A stretch of 64,000 bases of DNA from Rhizobium sp. RCAM05350 (GTDB taxonomy: Bacteria > Pseudomonadota > Alphaproteobacteria > Rhizobiales > Rhizobiaceae). Shown in pieces: positions 38,783 through 50,930 of this stretch. Made by a program: the position numbers and the translations under genes. Each line of letters begins with the position of its first letter. Position 1 is the first letter of the stretch. The notes under the pieces were generated by a model. The model was not told where the DNA came from and ran no database searches. It worked only from the letters and a program-made list of their open reading frames with translations. The stretch covers positions 124,001-188,000 of the forward strand of contig CP087974.1 in NCBI GenBank assembly GCA_024426085.1. Direction: 5' to 3'.

Positions 38783-41254
38783 ATGTCTGCTCTTGCCTTC
38801 TCCACCCCTGTCACACTCGATCTTTCCGGCGACTGGCAGCTTGCCTCGTCCGACAACAGCCACGCACTGACGATCGCCATTCCTGGTGATGTTCATAGCG
38901 CCCTGCAGGCTGCAGGCGTGATCGCTGATCCCTATGTCGGCCGCAACGAGGACGATGTGCAGTGGGTGGCACATAAGGATTGGGTGCTGGAGCGGACCTT
39001 TGACATCGACGCGTCAGAGCTTTCTGGCAGCTGGTATCTCGACATCGAGAGTCTCGATACCGTAGCCGAGGTTTATCTCAACGACGAAGTCGTGCTCCAT
39101 GCAGAGAACGCCTTCCGGCGGTATCGTCCCGAGGTCAGATCCGTGCTGAAGGCCGGGCAGAACCGTTTACGGATCGTCATCCGCTCCTCGATCGTCGTGG
39201 GCGAAAAAGCGCAGGCCAAACAACCGTTCTACATTCCCTATTCGACCGGCAATTCGCCGATCCCTAACGGCAACATGCTGCGCAAGCCTGCAATGCCATT
39301 TCGGCTGGGACTGGAACATCGCCGTCGCGCCACTCGGCATCTACGGCACGATCGCGCTGAAGAAGCTTGCCTCCGCCCGTATCGAGCATGTGACGACACG
39401 GCAGGTGCCGCAGGTCGGCGGTGCGATCGATCTTCAGGTCACGGTGACGCTGTTTGCGCAGGAGCCCGGCGTCGTTGGCCTCGATTTTGCGCTCGATGGG
39501 CAGCACGAGCATCTGGATTGCGCCGTCAATACAGGCGAAACCCGGATCACGCATGTCTTTACGATCGACGATCCCAAACTCTGGTGGCCGGCGGGCAGCG
39601 GCGAGCAAGTATTGTCGCAGCTGACTGTCGCATTGCCAGGCGAAACGGTGACGCGCCAGATCGGTTTTCGCACCGTCGAGCTGCTGACCGACAAGGATGC
39701 AGCCGGCAGCCGCTTCGCCTTCCGCGTCAACGGCCGCGAGATCTTCTGCCGGGGCGCCAACTGGATCCCGGCCGATGCGCTGGTTGCGCGTGACGCCTGA
39801 GGGGGTCGAGAACCTGTTACTCTCGGCGGTCGATGCCAACATGAACATGATCCGCATCTGGGGCGGTGGCTTCTACGAGCCGGACTGGTTCTACGATCTC
39901 TGCGACCGGCTCGGGATCATGGTCTGGCAGGATTTCATGTTTGCCTGCAATCTCTATCCCTCGACGCCGGACTTTCTGGAGAATGTTGCGGCCGAGGTCG
40001 AGTATCAGGTCAAGCGCCTGTCCTCGCATCCCTCGATCGTGCTCTGGTGCGGCGACAACGAACTGGTCGGCGCGCTCACCTGGTTCGAGGAAAGCCGCAA
40101 GGATCGAGACCGCTATCTCGTGTCCTATGACCGCCTGAATCGTGTCATCGAGTCCGGTATCAAGGCGGCAGCGCCGGAGGCGATCTGGTGGCCGTCGAGC
40201 CCGTCGGTCGGGCCGCTCAATTTCGGCGATGCCTGGCATGCCGATGGCTCCAGCGACATGCACTATTGGTCGGTCTGGCACGAGAACAAGTCGTTCGACA
40301 ATTACCGCACCGTGCGGCCGCGCTTCTGCTCGGAGTTCGGCTTTCAGTCCTATACGTCGATGTCGGTCGTCCGGCAGTTTGCCGAACAGAAGGATCTGAA
40401 TGTCGCGTCGCCGGTGATGGAAGCGCACCAGAAGAATGCCGGCGGCAACGAGCGCATCGCAGCCACCATGTTCCGCTATTTCCGTTTCCCCGAAGGACTT
40501 TTCCAATTTCGTCTATTTGAGCCAGATCCAGCAGGGACTGGCGATCCGCGCCGCCGTCGATTTCTGGCGGTCGCTGAAACCGCATTGCATGGGCACGCTC
40601 TACTGGCAGCTCAACGACACCTGGCCGGTCGCCTCCTGGGCCAGCCTCGATTACGGCGGCAGCTGGAAGGCCATGCACTACATGACCCGCCGGTTCTTCC
40701 AGCCGGTCGCTGTTGCCGCCATCCCGTCCGATGACGGCAAGACCATCAGCTTTTCGATGGTCAATGACACGGCAGCGCCGGTCACGGTCGAGCTACAGAC
40801 TTTCCTGGTTACGCTCTCAGGCGAGAAACAGCCTTTGACGGCAGCGGCAGGCACCTGCAGCCCGGATCGGGCCGATACGCTGATGAGCATCGCAGCCTCC
40901 GATATTCCGAAGGACGCATTGCTGTTCTGGTCGTTCGAGGCGTCGAACGGCATGCGGGGTGAGGGGCATCATGTTCACGGCACCTACAAGGCGCTGGATC
41001 TGAAACCCTCCGGCCTGTCCATCTCGGCAATCCCGGTCGGCGACGGCTCCTATGGCGTCACCGTCTCGGCCACTGGCCTTGCCTTGCATGTGATGATCGA
41101 GGCCGATGTCGAAGGCCGCTATTCCGACAACGCTTTTGATCTGACAGCCGGTGAAAGCCGCGTCATCCGGTTCACCCCGAGAGAGCCGCTGCCGGCAGGT
41201 GCCGCACCGATCTTCACCGGCTACGACCTGCAGTCCTGTCAGGGCAACGGATAG
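38783..41254 (+). CDS. GH2 beta-mannosidase (three frameshifts)
   Basis: Cytoplasmic glycoside hydrolase of family 2, beta-mannosidase type: releases D-mannose from beta-mannosides. The start ATG 38783 gives MSALAFSTPVTLDLSGDWQL. The N-terminal sugar-binding domain is followed by immunoglobulin-like strands and the TIM barrel (MIRIWGGGFYEPDWFYDLCD). The acid/base Glu is in LWCGDNELVGAL and the nucleophile Glu in RFCSEFGFQSY. Breaks are near 39291 (extra A), 39786-39790 (GCGCG shortened, restoring VARVTPEGVENLL) and 40488-40491 (extra C, restoring FPKDFSNFVYLSQ). The restored length of about 824 residues is normal. It sits downstream of the ABC transporter, which fits uptake followed by intracellular hydrolysis. 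Confidence 0.9.
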
Positions 41255-41263
41255 GAGGTCCTG

Positions 41264-41954
41264 ATGCTGCGAAGCGAGGTCAATGCTGTCATCGAGCGGA
41301 GCGATGCCTTCATGCGCCAGCATGGCTTCGTGCTGCCACCATTCGCCTACTGGTCGCCTGAGGAGTTGCAGGCGCGGGTGGCCTCCGACACGCCTTCCGA
41401 TCCGCGACACGCGGCTTGGCTGGGATATCACCGATTACGGCAAGGGCCGGTTCAGCGAGTTCGGCCTCGTCCTCTTCACCCTGCGCAACGGCTCGGCCGC
41501 AGCGCTCGCCGATGGCCGCGGCATGCTTTATGCCGAAAAGCTGATGATTACCGCCAAGGACCAGGTCAATCCGCTGCATCGGCATGCCGTCAAGACCGAG
41601 GACATCATCAATCGTGGCGGCGGTACACTTGTGTTGCAGATGTACAATTCTCTGCCTGACGGCGCTGTCGATGAGACCACGGACGTGATGGTTGCGACCG
41701 ACGCCCGCATGCAGACGCTGAAAGCCGGCGCTCTTCTGCGGTTGTCGCCCGGCGAAAGCGTCACGCTGCTGCCCGGCAACTGGCACGCGTTCTGGGCCGA
41801 GGGCGCGGATGTGCTGATGGGCGAGGTTTCCACCGTCAACGACGATCTCACCGATAATTATTTCCATGAGCCCGTCGGCCGCTTTTCCACCATCCAGGAA
41901 GACACCAAGCCGATCCGTCTGCTGGTGTCGGACTATGACACCTGGCTCCCATAA
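41264..41954 (+). CDS. D-lyxose ketol-isomerase-like cupin protein (one frameshift)
   Basis: Cupin-fold sugar isomerase of the D-lyxose isomerase family, which also interconverts D-mannose and D-fructose. The start ATG 41264 follows GGAGG. The first 45 residues are helical (MLRSEVNAVIERSDAFMRQH). The cupin core has HRHAVKTEDIINRGGGTLVL with His and Glu metal ligands, and GNWHAFWAE with a further His. One break near 41397-41402 (TCCGATCC probably for TCCGCGATCC) is repaired to SAIRDTRLGWDITDYGKG. The restored length is about 230 residues. Placed after a beta-mannosidase, it plausibly turns the released D-mannose into D-fructose; this is inference from context. Confidence 0.85.
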
Positions 41955-41976
41955 TCGATCCCAAGGAGGAATACTC

Positions 41977-42738
41977 ATGCAGACCGTCAGCTTCCAGCTT
42001 TACAGCGCCCGCAATTTCCCGCCGCTTTCCGATGTCCTGAAGACCGTCGGTGCCGCCGGCTATAAGCAGGTTGAAGGCTATGGTGCGCTTTATGCCGCGC
42101 TCGACGATGCCGCACTCGCTGCGCTCAAGGCCGAAATGGACAAGAGCGGCGTGACCATGCCCTCCGCTCATTTCAGTCTCGATCTGCTCAGATCCGACCC
42201 GGCGCGCGCCGTTCACATCGCCAAGACGCTCGGCATCAAGTCGATCTATTGCCCGTATATCGCTGCCGATCAGCGCCCGACGGACGCGAGCGGCTGGATA
42301 GCCTTTGGCGAACGCCTGGAAAAGGCCGGCAAGCCTTTCCGTGATGCCGGTCTGGATTTCGGCTGGCACAATCACGATTTCGAATTCGTCGCTCTGCCCG
42401 ATGGATCGATCCCGCAGGACCACATCTTTGCTGGCGGTCCCAACCTGTCCTGGGAAGCCGATATCGCCTGGGTCATCCGCGGCGGCGCTGATCCGTTCGC
42501 CTATATCGAGAGATACGGCAAGCGCATCACGGCCGTCCATGTCAAGGACATCGCGGCTGCCGGTGAGAATGCCGATCAGGACGGCTGGGCCGATGTCGGC
42601 CACGGCACTGTCGAATGGGCCAGGCTGTTCAAGGCGCTGTCCTCGACGCCTGCCAAATATTACGTCGTCGAGCACGACAATCCCAAGGATTACAAGGCGA
42701 CGGCCGAGCGCTCGATCGCGTCGATCAAGACCTACTGA
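41977..42738 (+). CDS. Sugar phosphate isomerase/epimerase-like TIM-barrel protein
   Basis: Xylose-isomerase-like AP endonuclease-2 superfamily TIM barrel. The frame is intact, 253 residues; ATG 41977 follows AAGGAGG. Metal-site motifs of the superfamily are visible: FGWHNHDFEFVALPDG, ITAVHVKDIAAAG and YYVVEHDNPKDY. It begins MQTVSFQLYSARNFPP, common in members that accompany Gfo/Idh/MocA oxidoreductases in sugar operons. It probably isomerises or epimerises a keto-sugar intermediate. The specific reaction cannot be assigned from sequence alone. Confidence 0.82.
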   Translation: MQTVSFQLYSARNFPPLSDVLKTVGAAGYKQVEGYGALYAALDDAALAALKAEMDKSGVTMPSAHFSLDLLRSDPARAVHIAKTLGIKSIYCPYIAADQRPTDASGWIAFGERLEKAGKPFRDAGLDFGWHNHDFEFVALPDGSIPQDHIFAGGPNLSWEADIAWVIRGGADPFAYIERYGKRITAVHVKDIAAAGENADQDGWADVGHGTVEWARLFKALSSTPAKYYVVEHDNPKDYKATAERSIASIKTY

Positions 42739-42753
42739 GAGAAAGACAGCACC

Positions 42754-43880
42754 ATGACACGTGAACTTGGCGTCGGCATCATCGGATGCGGCAACATCTC
42801 GACTACCTATTTCAAACTCTCGCCGCTCTTCAAGGGCATCAAGGTTATCGCCTGCGCCGACATCAACCCGGCCGCCGCCGAAACGCGCGTCGGAGTATGA
42901 CGTCAAGGCACAGACGATCGAGGAACTGCTTGCCAATCCGGATATCGACATCGTCGTCAACCTGACGATCCCGGATGCGCATTTCCCTGTCTCCAAGATG
43001 ATCCTGGAAGCCGGCAAACATGTTTATTCCGAAAAGCCACTGGTGCTGTCGCTGGAGCAGGGCGAGCAGCTGCGCGGCATCGCCACCGCCAACAATCTCA
43101 AGGTCGGCTGCGCCCCGGATACATTCCTCGGCGGTGCCCACCAGCTGGCGCGTGACTATATCGACCAGGGCAAGATCGGGCGCGTCACGTCCGGCACCTG
43201 CCACGTCATGAGCCCGGGCATGGAAATGTGGCATCCGAACCCGGATTTCTTCTTCCTGCCCGGCGGCGGCCTGATCCTCGATCTCGGTCCCTATTACATC
43301 GCCAACCTCGTGAACCTGATCGGCCCGGTCAAGCGGGTGGCGGCACTGACGTCGATGGCCAGCGCGACCCGCACGATCACCAGCGAGCCGCAGCGGCGAG
43401 GTCATTCCGGTCAAGACCCCGACCAATGTCCATGCGCTGCTCGAATTCCAGAATGGCGCCACGATCACGCTGTCTGCCAGCTGGGATGTCTGGTCGCACA
43501 ATCACGCCAACATGGAGCTCTATGGCACGGAAGGTTCGATCTTCGTGCCAGACCCGAACTTCTTCGGCGGCACGGTCTCTGCCAGCGGCCGCGACAAGGA
43601 AGTCCAGCCACTGGAGACATGGAATCATCCGTTCTCTGTTCCCAATCAGGAACACAAGCAGGGCATGATGGCGAACTACCGCACGGCGGGTCTTGCCGAC
43701 ATGGCGCTCGCCATCCTTGATGGCCACGACGCGCTGCTCGCTGGGCGCGCGCTGCATGGCGTCGATGTCATGGTGTCGATCCTGAAATCGGGTGAAGAGG
43801 GCCGTTTCATCGAGCTGACAACGACCTGCACCCAGCCGGCAGCGCTCGGCATCGAGGAAGCCAAGGCCCTCCTACGCTAG
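42754..43880 (+). CDS. Gfo/Idh/MocA-family oxidoreductase (two frameshifts)
   Basis: NAD(P)-dependent sugar or cyclitol dehydrogenase. The start ATG 42754 gives MTRELGVGIIGCGNISTTYF with the Rossmann motif GIIGCGNIS. The family motif is SEKPLVLSLEQGEQL with the conserved EKP lysine. The C-terminal domain contains FFFLPGGGLILDLGPYYIAN. Both breaks are shortened GCGC repeats: near 42884-42890 (restoring ETRASEYDVKAQTIEELL) and 43389-43392 (restoring SEPRSGEVIPVKTPTN). The restored length is about 377 residues. Together with the preceding TIM-barrel protein it probably forms an oxidation-isomerisation pair acting on a sugar from the imported glycoside. Confidence 0.87.
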
Positions 43881-43954
43881 GCCGGATCTGGGGGTGCAGG
43901 GCAGTATCGCTTTGCACCGTCATCACAATAAAATATACCGGATTTATCCCAATC

Positions 43955-43982
43955 ATTCCCGGAGCGTCACTGCTTCGGGAAT
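43955..43982 (+). terminator. Intrinsic terminator after the oxidoreductase gene
   Basis: An 11-bp stem ATTCCCGGAGC / GCTTCGGGAAT (one G-T pair) with a 6-base loop, followed by TCCGTTTT. It lies 74 bases after the stop codon and separates the operon from the aldo-keto reductase gene. Confidence 0.7.
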
Positions 43983-44013
43983 TCCGTTTTCAAATACAGG
44001 GCAGGACAAAACG

Positions 44014-45044
44014 ATGAGCTGGCAACCGGCGGACAATCGCTATGAGACGATGAAATACAATCGCTGCGGCAAGACCGGGCTGAAGCTGCCGGCGATCTCG
44101 CTCGGCCTGTGGCACAATTTCGGCCATGACACGCCGCATGAGCGCAAGCTCGACATGTGCCGCACGGCGTTTGACCTCGGCATTACCCATTTTGACCTTG
44201 CCAACAATTACGGCCCACCTCCGGGTTCGGCCGAAACAGCATTCAGCGAAATCATGCGCACCGATTTTGCCGGTCTGCGCGACGAACTGATCATCTCGTC
44301 CAAGGCCGGTTATGACATGTGGCCGGGTCCGTATGGCGAGTGGGGCAGCCGCAAGTACGTGATCGCGTCCTGCGACCAGAGCCTTGCCCGGATGGGTCTC
44401 GACTATGTCGATATCTTCTATTCGCACCGCTTCGATCCCGAGACGCCGCTGGAAGAAACCTGCGGCGCGCTCGATCATATCGTCCGTTCGGGCAGGGCGC
44501 TTTATGTCGGCATCTCTTCGTACAATTCGCAGCGCACCCGTGAAGCCGCCGCGATCCTGAAGGATCTCGGCACGCCCTGCATCATCCATCAGCCGAGCTA
44601 TTCGATGCTCAACCGCTGGGTCGAGGATGACGGCCTGGTCGATACGCTGGAAGAGCTTGGCATCGGCTCGATCGTGTTCTCTCCGCTCGCTCAGGGCATG
44701 CTGACGACCAAATATCTCGGCGGCATTCCGGCCGACAGCCGCGCAGCCCAGAACCACTTCCTTAAAAAGATTTCATCCGCCCGTCGATCCTCGACAATAT
44801 CAGGAAGCTCAACGAGATCGCCGAGAAGCGTGGCCAGACGCTGGCGCAGATGGCCATCGCCTGGGTCCTGCGAAACGGCCGCATCACCTCGGCGCTGATC
44901 GGCGCCAGCCGTTCGTCGCAGATCGTCGATTGCGTCGCAGCGCTGGAGAACGACACGTTCACGGCGGAAGAACTGGCCGAGATCGACGTCTACGCCAAGG
45001 AAGCCGACATCAATCTCTGGGCCTCGTCGGCGGAACGCGATTAA
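44014..45044 (+). CDS. Aldo/keto reductase, L-glyceraldehyde-3-phosphate reductase (YghZ) type (one frameshift)
   Basis: Cytoplasmic NADPH-dependent AKR, TIM-barrel fold, closest in pattern to YghZ/KCNAB-like reductases. The start ATG 44014 gives MSWQPADNRYETMKYNRCGK. The catalytic Asp/Tyr region is THFDLANNYGPPPGSAE and the Lys is in LIISSKAGYDMWPG. The active-site His lies in DYVDIFYSHRFDPETPLEE. The frame breaks at the A run 44764-44768 (one A missing), restoring FLKKDFIRPSILDNIRKLNE. The end WASSAERD gives about 344 residues, the family length. It is probably expressed separately because a terminator precedes it. Confidence 0.88.
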
Positions 45045-45067
45045 GCGTCGGCGCTGCTAGGCAAACA

Positions 45068-45101
45068 GAAAGGCACCAGTTCGTCAGAACTGGTGCCTTT
45101 C
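45068..45101 (+). terminator. Intrinsic terminator after the aldo/keto reductase
   Basis: A perfect 15-bp inverted repeat GAAAGGCACCAGTTC / GAACTGGTGCCTTTC with a 4-base loop, 23 bases after the stop codon. The tail TGGCTTTC is only weakly T-rich, but the stem is very stable. Confidence 0.75.
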
Positions 45102-45154
45102 TGGCTTTCGGCAGGCATTGTCATTGGCTGTCTGACGAAGTGGCTACCCACTCT

Positions 45155-45271
45155 CCGTCATCCTCGCCCTTGTGGCGGGGATACAGCAACCTGACGTCCG
45201 TCGGGTCAAAAGACCTTCTAGCCCAAAGACTTGGGCTGGCTGGATCCCTGTGACAAGCACAGGGATGACGG
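45155..45271. repeat. Palindromic intergenic repeat (about 117 bp)
   Basis: The ends CCGTCATCC (45155-45163) and GGATGACGG (45263-45271) are exact inverted copies. The interior shows further complementarity: GCCCTTGTGGCGGGGAT near the left end, ATCCCTGTGACAAGCACAGGGAT near the right end and AGCCCAAAGACTTGGGCT in the middle. It is a mosaic-like intergenic element of the kind dispersed in rhizobial genomes, with no coding content. It fills most of the gap between the aldo/keto reductase and cysA. Confidence 0.65.
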
Positions 45272-45376
45272 TGGTTTTTGGTGCCGCCTCATTCCCACAT
45301 AACCTGACGGTGATTAGACACCCATTTAAAGGCACTGGATCATCCGATCCGGTGCCTTTCATGTTCGAGGGCTAAA

Positions 45377-46396
45377 TCAAGCCGGATAGACGCGTGGGCG
45401 GCGGATGTCGACGAAGCCGCGCGTATCGGCGCGGAACGGAAATTCCGGGGCGGCGTCGAACTCGATGGAATGGCCATCGGTGGTCAGTGCGAGCACCCGC
45501 CTGGAATCAGGGCGGTCGATGACACGGGCGATTGTTGCCTGGATGCCATGACCGTCTTCGCGCCAGGTGACATCGGCCGGACGGAAATACAGCTCCGCCG
45601 CACCGTCGGCGATCCCGGCCACATCGAAGGTGACGTCCTGAATCTGGGCCTTTTCACCAGAGACCGTCACTTTCAGGCGATTGGCATCGCCAAGGAAATT
45701 CATTACGAACACGCTGGCCGGCGCGCGGCAGACTTCTTCAGGCGTCCCGGTCTGAACGATCTTGCCCTTGTCGAGAATGACAACGCGATCGGCGAGATCG
45801 AGCGCTTCAGCCTGGTCATGGGTGACGAACAGCGTGGTGATACCCAACTCATCGTGAATCTTGCGCAGCCAGCGGCGCAGGTCGCGCCGGACATTGGCAT
45901 CGAGCGCGCCGAACGGTTCGTCGAGCAGCAGCACTTTCGGATCGACAGCGAGTGCGCGAGCAAGCGCCACGCGCTGCCGCTGTCCGCCCGATATCTGGGC
46001 CGGGAACCGATCCTGCAGGCCTTCGAGCTGAACAAGACGCAGCAGATGCGCGACCCGGTCGGAAATCTCCGCGGCCGAGCGTTTGGTCTTCGAGACCTTC
46101 ATGCCGAAGGCAATGTTTTCATCGACGGTCATATGCGGGAAGAGTGCATAGTGCTGGAAGACGAAACCGACGCCGCGATGGCGCACTTCGATATCGGTGG
46201 CATTCTCGTCGCCGAAATAGATGGCGCCGCCGTCGGGGAATTCCAGGCCCGCCACCATGCGCAGGATCGTCGTCTTGCCGGAGCCGGAAGGGCCGAGCAG
46301 CGCCACCAGTTCGCCGCTTTCGATGTCCAGCGAGACGCCATGCACGGCGCGAAACGTGTCGAATGTCTTGACGACGGTGTCGAGGCGAATTTTCAC
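45377..46396 (-). CDS. cysA: Sulfate/thiosulfate ABC transporter ATP-binding protein CysA
   Basis: Cytoplasmic ATPase of the sulfate importer. The 339-residue frame is intact. Walker A is [10 protein letters not shown], the signature is [16 protein letters not shown] and Walker B is [13 protein letters not shown]. The CysA-specific segment [20 protein letters not shown] is present. A C-terminal TOBE-like region ([16 protein letters not shown]) follows. The start overlaps the cysW stop by 4 bases (ATGA type). It is last in the order sbp-cysT-cysW-cysA on the minus strand. Confidence 0.95.
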   Translation of the reverse strand: MKIRLDTVVKTFDTFRAVHGVSLDIESGELVALLGPSGSGKTTILRMVAGLEFPDGGAIYFGDENATDIEVRHRGVGFVFQHYALFPHMTVDENIAFGMKVSKTKRSAAEISDRVAHLLRLVQLEGLQDRFPAQISGGQRQRVALARALAVDPKVLLLDEPFGALDANVRRDLRRWLRKIHDELGITTLFVTHDQAEALDLADRVVILDKGKIVQTGTPEEVCRAPASVFVMNFLGDANRLKVTVSGEKAQIQDVTFDVAGIADGAAELYFRPADVTWREDGHGIQATIARVIDRPDSRRVLALTTDGHSIEFDAAPEFPFRADTRGFVDIRRPRVYPA

Positions 46397-47297
46397 GGTG
46401 TGGTCTCCGAAATGTTCGGCGCTGTGCCGGCAAGCGAGGGCCGGCGAACGCGGCCAGCACCGCGGCGCTCAAGCGCCACCTTGGCAATCAGGGTCACGAC
46501 GGCGAGTGCCGCAAGGATCGATGCTGCGGCAAAGGCACCGACGGCGTTGTAATCGTGATAGAGCAGTTCGATATGCAGCGGCAGGGTGTTGGTCTGGCCA
46601 CGAATATTGCCTGAGACCACGGAGACCGCGCCGAACTCACCCATGACCCGCGAGTTGCAGAGAATGACGCCATATAGCAGCGCCCATTTGATGTTGGGGA
46701 GCGTGACGAAGAAGAATGTCCGCCAGCCGCTGGCATGAGCGAGGTGGCCGCTTCTTCCAGATCGCGGCCCTGCGCCTGCATCAGCGGAATGAGTTCGCGG
46801 GCAACGAAGGGGGCCGTGACGAACATGCTGGCAAGCACGATGCCGGGCAGGGCGAAAAGAATTTTGACATCCGCCGATTGCAGCGTCTTGCCGAACAGCC
46901 CCTGCAGGCCATAGACGAACAGATAGGCGACACCGGCAACGATCGGCGAGACAGAGAAGGGAATCTCGATGACGATCAGCAGCAGGCGGCGGCCGGGAAA
47001 ATCGAATTTGGTGATCGCCCAGGCGGCGGCCACGCCGAAGGCGGTGTTGATCGGAACGGCGATCAGCGCCGTCAGCGCCGTCATCAGGATCGCATGACGC
47101 GTATCGGAATTGGCGATGGTCTTGCCAAAATAGGCGATGCCCTTGGAAAAGGCTTCGTAGCCGATGACTGCCAGCGGTGCGACGATCACAAGTGCTACCA
47201 GTGTCAGCACGATCGCGATCATCGTGTTGCGGAACGCGGGCGCCTCGCCGATCCGCGGCGGCCGTCTGGTCTTGGTTCTGGCTTGGGCTTTGGCCAT
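46393..47297 (-). CDS. cysW: Sulfate ABC transporter permease CysW (one frameshift)
   Basis: Inner-membrane permease of the sulfate importer. The start ATG 47297 follows AAAGGG by 6 bases and lies 2 bases after the cysT stop. Membrane segments such as [20 protein letters not shown] and the signature [20 protein letters not shown] are typical of CysW. The EAA loop ([13 protein letters not shown]...SGWRTFFF) is interrupted near 46735-46738 where one base is missing, possibly CTCGATGCC read as CTCATGCC. The repaired frame continues [20 protein letters not shown] to the end [10 protein letters not shown], about 301 residues. Confidence 0.92.
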
Positions 47298-47299
47298 GA

Positions 47300-48121
47300 T
47301 CAACCCTTTACCGTGTAGCGCAGGGCGCGGGTCTGCAAGAGGTTGGTGACGGCAAGCATCGTGAAGGCGGCAAGCAGCATCACCGAGGCGATCGCGGCCG
47401 ATGCCGGATAGTCGTATTCTTCCAGCCGGATGAAGGCGAGAAGGGCGGTGATTTCCGTCTCGAACGGCTCGTTTCCGGCAATGAAGATGATGGCGCCGAA
47501 TTCGCCGAGGCTGCGTGCGAACGACAGCGACAATCCGGCAAGCAGCGCTGGCGCCAGCTGCGGCAGGATCACCCGCAGGAAGATTTCCAGATCGCTGGCG
47601 CCGAGCGTCTGGCCCGCTTCCTCCAGCGCTGGATCAAGTTCTTCGAGCACCGGCTGCACCGTGCGGACGATGAAGGGAAGGCTGGTAAAGGCCATGGCGA
47701 TGATGATGCCGAGCGGCGTATAGGCGACCTTGATGCCGATGGCGGCAAGCGGCGCGCCGAACCAGCCGTTCGAGGCAAACAGCGTCGTCAGGGCAATGCC
47801 GGCAACCGCGGTCGGCAAAGCGAAGGGCAGGTCCACGAGGGCATCGATGAAACGGCGGCCGGGGAACCGGTAGCGGACGATGACCCAGGCGAGGGCGAGG
47901 CCAAACACCAAATTAAACAGCGTCGCCGCAAGGGCGCAGAGAATGGTGATCCGGTAGCTGGCGATGGCGCGCTCGGACGAGACGATCCGCCAATAATCCT
48001 CCGGCCCAAGGCTTGCCGCCTTGAAAATCAGTGCGCCAAGCGGCAGCACGACGATGATTGCGACATAGACAAGCGTGATGCCGAGCGTCAGGGGCAAGCC
48101 TGGAAGAATGCGCCGTGCCAA
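47300..48121 (-). CDS. cysT: Sulfate ABC transporter permease CysT (CysU)
   Basis: First membrane permease of the sulfate importer. The likely start is TTG 48121 ([17 protein letters not shown]) with AAAGGG upstream. An in-frame GTG at 48202 exists, but that extension would translate the stable hairpin at 48158-48193. The family signature is [20 protein letters not shown], and the EAA loop is [20 protein letters not shown] followed by [18 protein letters not shown]. The frame is intact, about 273 residues. An ATG one base out of phase at 48126 suggests that an undetected indel may hide the true start. Confidence 0.93.
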   Translation of the reverse strand: MARRILPGLPLTLGITLVYVAIIVVLPLGALIFKAASLGPEDYWRIVSSERAIASYRITILCALAATLFNLVFGLALAWVIVRYRFPGRRFIDALVDLPFALPTAVAGIALTTLFASNGWFGAPLAAIGIKVAYTPLGIIIAMAFTSLPFIVRTVQPVLEELDPALEEAGQTLGASDLEIFLRVILPQLAPALLAGLSLSFARSLGEFGAIIFIAGNEPFETEITALLAFIRLEEYDYPASAAIASVMLLAAFTMLAVTNLLQTRALRYTVKG

Positions 48122-48157
48122 AACATGCCCTTTGAAAATCGAGTTTAAAAATAATGG

Positions 48158-48193
48158 GGAGGCCGCGGCGGATGATTGTCCGCCGCGGCCTCC
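48158..48193 (-). terminator. Hairpin between sbp and cysT (attenuator or stabiliser)
   Basis: A perfect 15-bp GC-rich inverted repeat GGAGGCCGCGGCGGA / TCCGCCGCGGCCTCC with a 6-base loop. On the minus strand it is followed by CCATTATTTTT. It lies 25 bases after the sbp stop. Such hairpins commonly let the binding-protein mRNA outnumber the permease mRNA. Confidence 0.75.
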
Positions 48194-48217
48194 GTTTTTC
48201 ACATTATCGATGTGGGA

Positions 48218-49195
48218 TCAACGATTTCCATAGATTTTATCGAGGGCAGCGCCTTCGGCGAACTGCTCTTCCTTGATCTTGCCCCAGCCGCCAAAAACAT
48301 CTTCGACCTTGAGCAGGCGAACCTCGGGGAACTGGTCCTTGAATTCGGCGGCGACCGCGGCGTCGTTGACGCGATTGCCGTTCTCGGCCAGAATCTTCTG
48401 ACCTTCCGGCGTGTAGAGGAAGTCGAGATAGGATTTTGCCAGATCGCGGGTGCCGTTCTTGTCGACGACCTTATCGACGATCGCGACCGGAAACTCGGCA
48501 AGAAGGCTGACCGACGGGGTGACGATATCGAACTTGTCCTCGCCGAATTCCTTGGCGATGCCCTTGGTTTCGGCTTCGAAGGTGATCAGCACGTCTCCGG
48601 TTTCGCGCTCGACGAAGGTGGTCGTGGCGGCGCGTCCGCCGGTGTCGAACACCGGAACGTTGTCAAAGATCTTCTTGACGAATTCCTCGACCTTGGCCGG
48701 GTCGTTCGTGAATTTTTCCTTCGCGTAGGCCGTCGCGGCGAGATAGGTGTAGCGGGCATTGCCTGATGTCTTCGGGTTCGGGAAGATGACTTTTACGTCG
48801 CCGCGAACCAGATCGCTCCAGTCCTTGATGCCCTTCGGATTGCCTTCGCGCACCAGGAACGACGGGAAGGAGTAGAAGGGCGACGCGTTGTTGGCGAAGT
48901 CACCTTTCCAGTCTTCAGAAACGAACCCGCCCTTCACCAGAGCGTCGATATCGGTCACTTGGTTGAAGGTAACCACATCGGCTTCGAGGCCTTCGAGGAT
49001 CGCGCGGGCCTGCTTGGATGAGCCGCCATGCGACTGGTCGACCGTGATGCCGGAATGGGCGGCGACGAAGGCTTCATTGACCTGTTCGAACAGTTCGCGG
49101 GGAAATGTCGTAGGACCGTTGAGCAGCTTGTCGGCGGCAGCGGCTGGAGCGGTCAAGGCTGCGAGCGCGACACTGATGAGCAGTAGACGTTTCAT
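48218..49195 (-). CDS. sbp: Sulfate-binding periplasmic protein (local compensated frameshift)
   Basis: Periplasmic sulfate-binding protein of the CysPTWA system. The start ATG 49195 is preceded by GGGGAG. A signal peptide spans residues 1-20 (ending PAAA). Family motifs are QSHGGSSKQARAILEGLEAD, DWSDLVRGDVKVIFPNPKTS and GNARYTYLAATAYA. The total of 325 residues is standard. One stretch is abnormal: residues after DKLLN read GPTTFPREL where the family has NVSYDxxREL. A shift of frame between about 49109 and 49125 gives SYDIS, so two compensating indels hide here inside an apparently intact gene. Confidence 0.94.
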   Translation of the reverse strand: MKRLLLISVALAALTAPAAAADKLLNGPTTFPRELFEQVNEAFVAAHSGITVDQSHGGSSKQARAILEGLEADVVTFNQVTDIDALVKGGFVSEDWKGDFANNASPFYSFPSFLVREGNPKGIKDWSDLVRGDVKVIFPNPKTSGNARYTYLAATAYAKEKFTNDPAKVEEFVKKIFDNVPVFDTGGRAATTTFVERETGDVLITFEAETKGIAKEFGEDKFDIVTPSVSLLAEFPVAIVDKVVDKNGTRDLAKSYLDFLYTPEGQKILAENGNRVNDAAVAAEFKDQFPEVRLLKVEDVFGGWGKIKEEQFAEGAALDKIYGNR

Positions 49196-50814
<1,619 letters not shown>

Positions 50815-50840
50815 GCCCTGCTCGGATAACGTCACGAAAG

Positions 50841-50877
50841 AGAAAAACCCCGGAGTTGATCGCTCCGGGGTTTTTCT
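50841..50877. terminator. Bidirectional terminator between dctP and dctM
   Basis: A perfect 15-bp inverted repeat AGAAAAACCCCGGAG / CTCCGGGGTTTTTCT with a 7-base loop. T-runs follow on both strands, as expected between convergent genes. Confidence 0.9.
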
Positions 50878-50930
50878 TTGTCTGCTTGTAAGGGAGATGG
50901 GTCGGTTCGAAGACCGGCCCATTCGGATGG

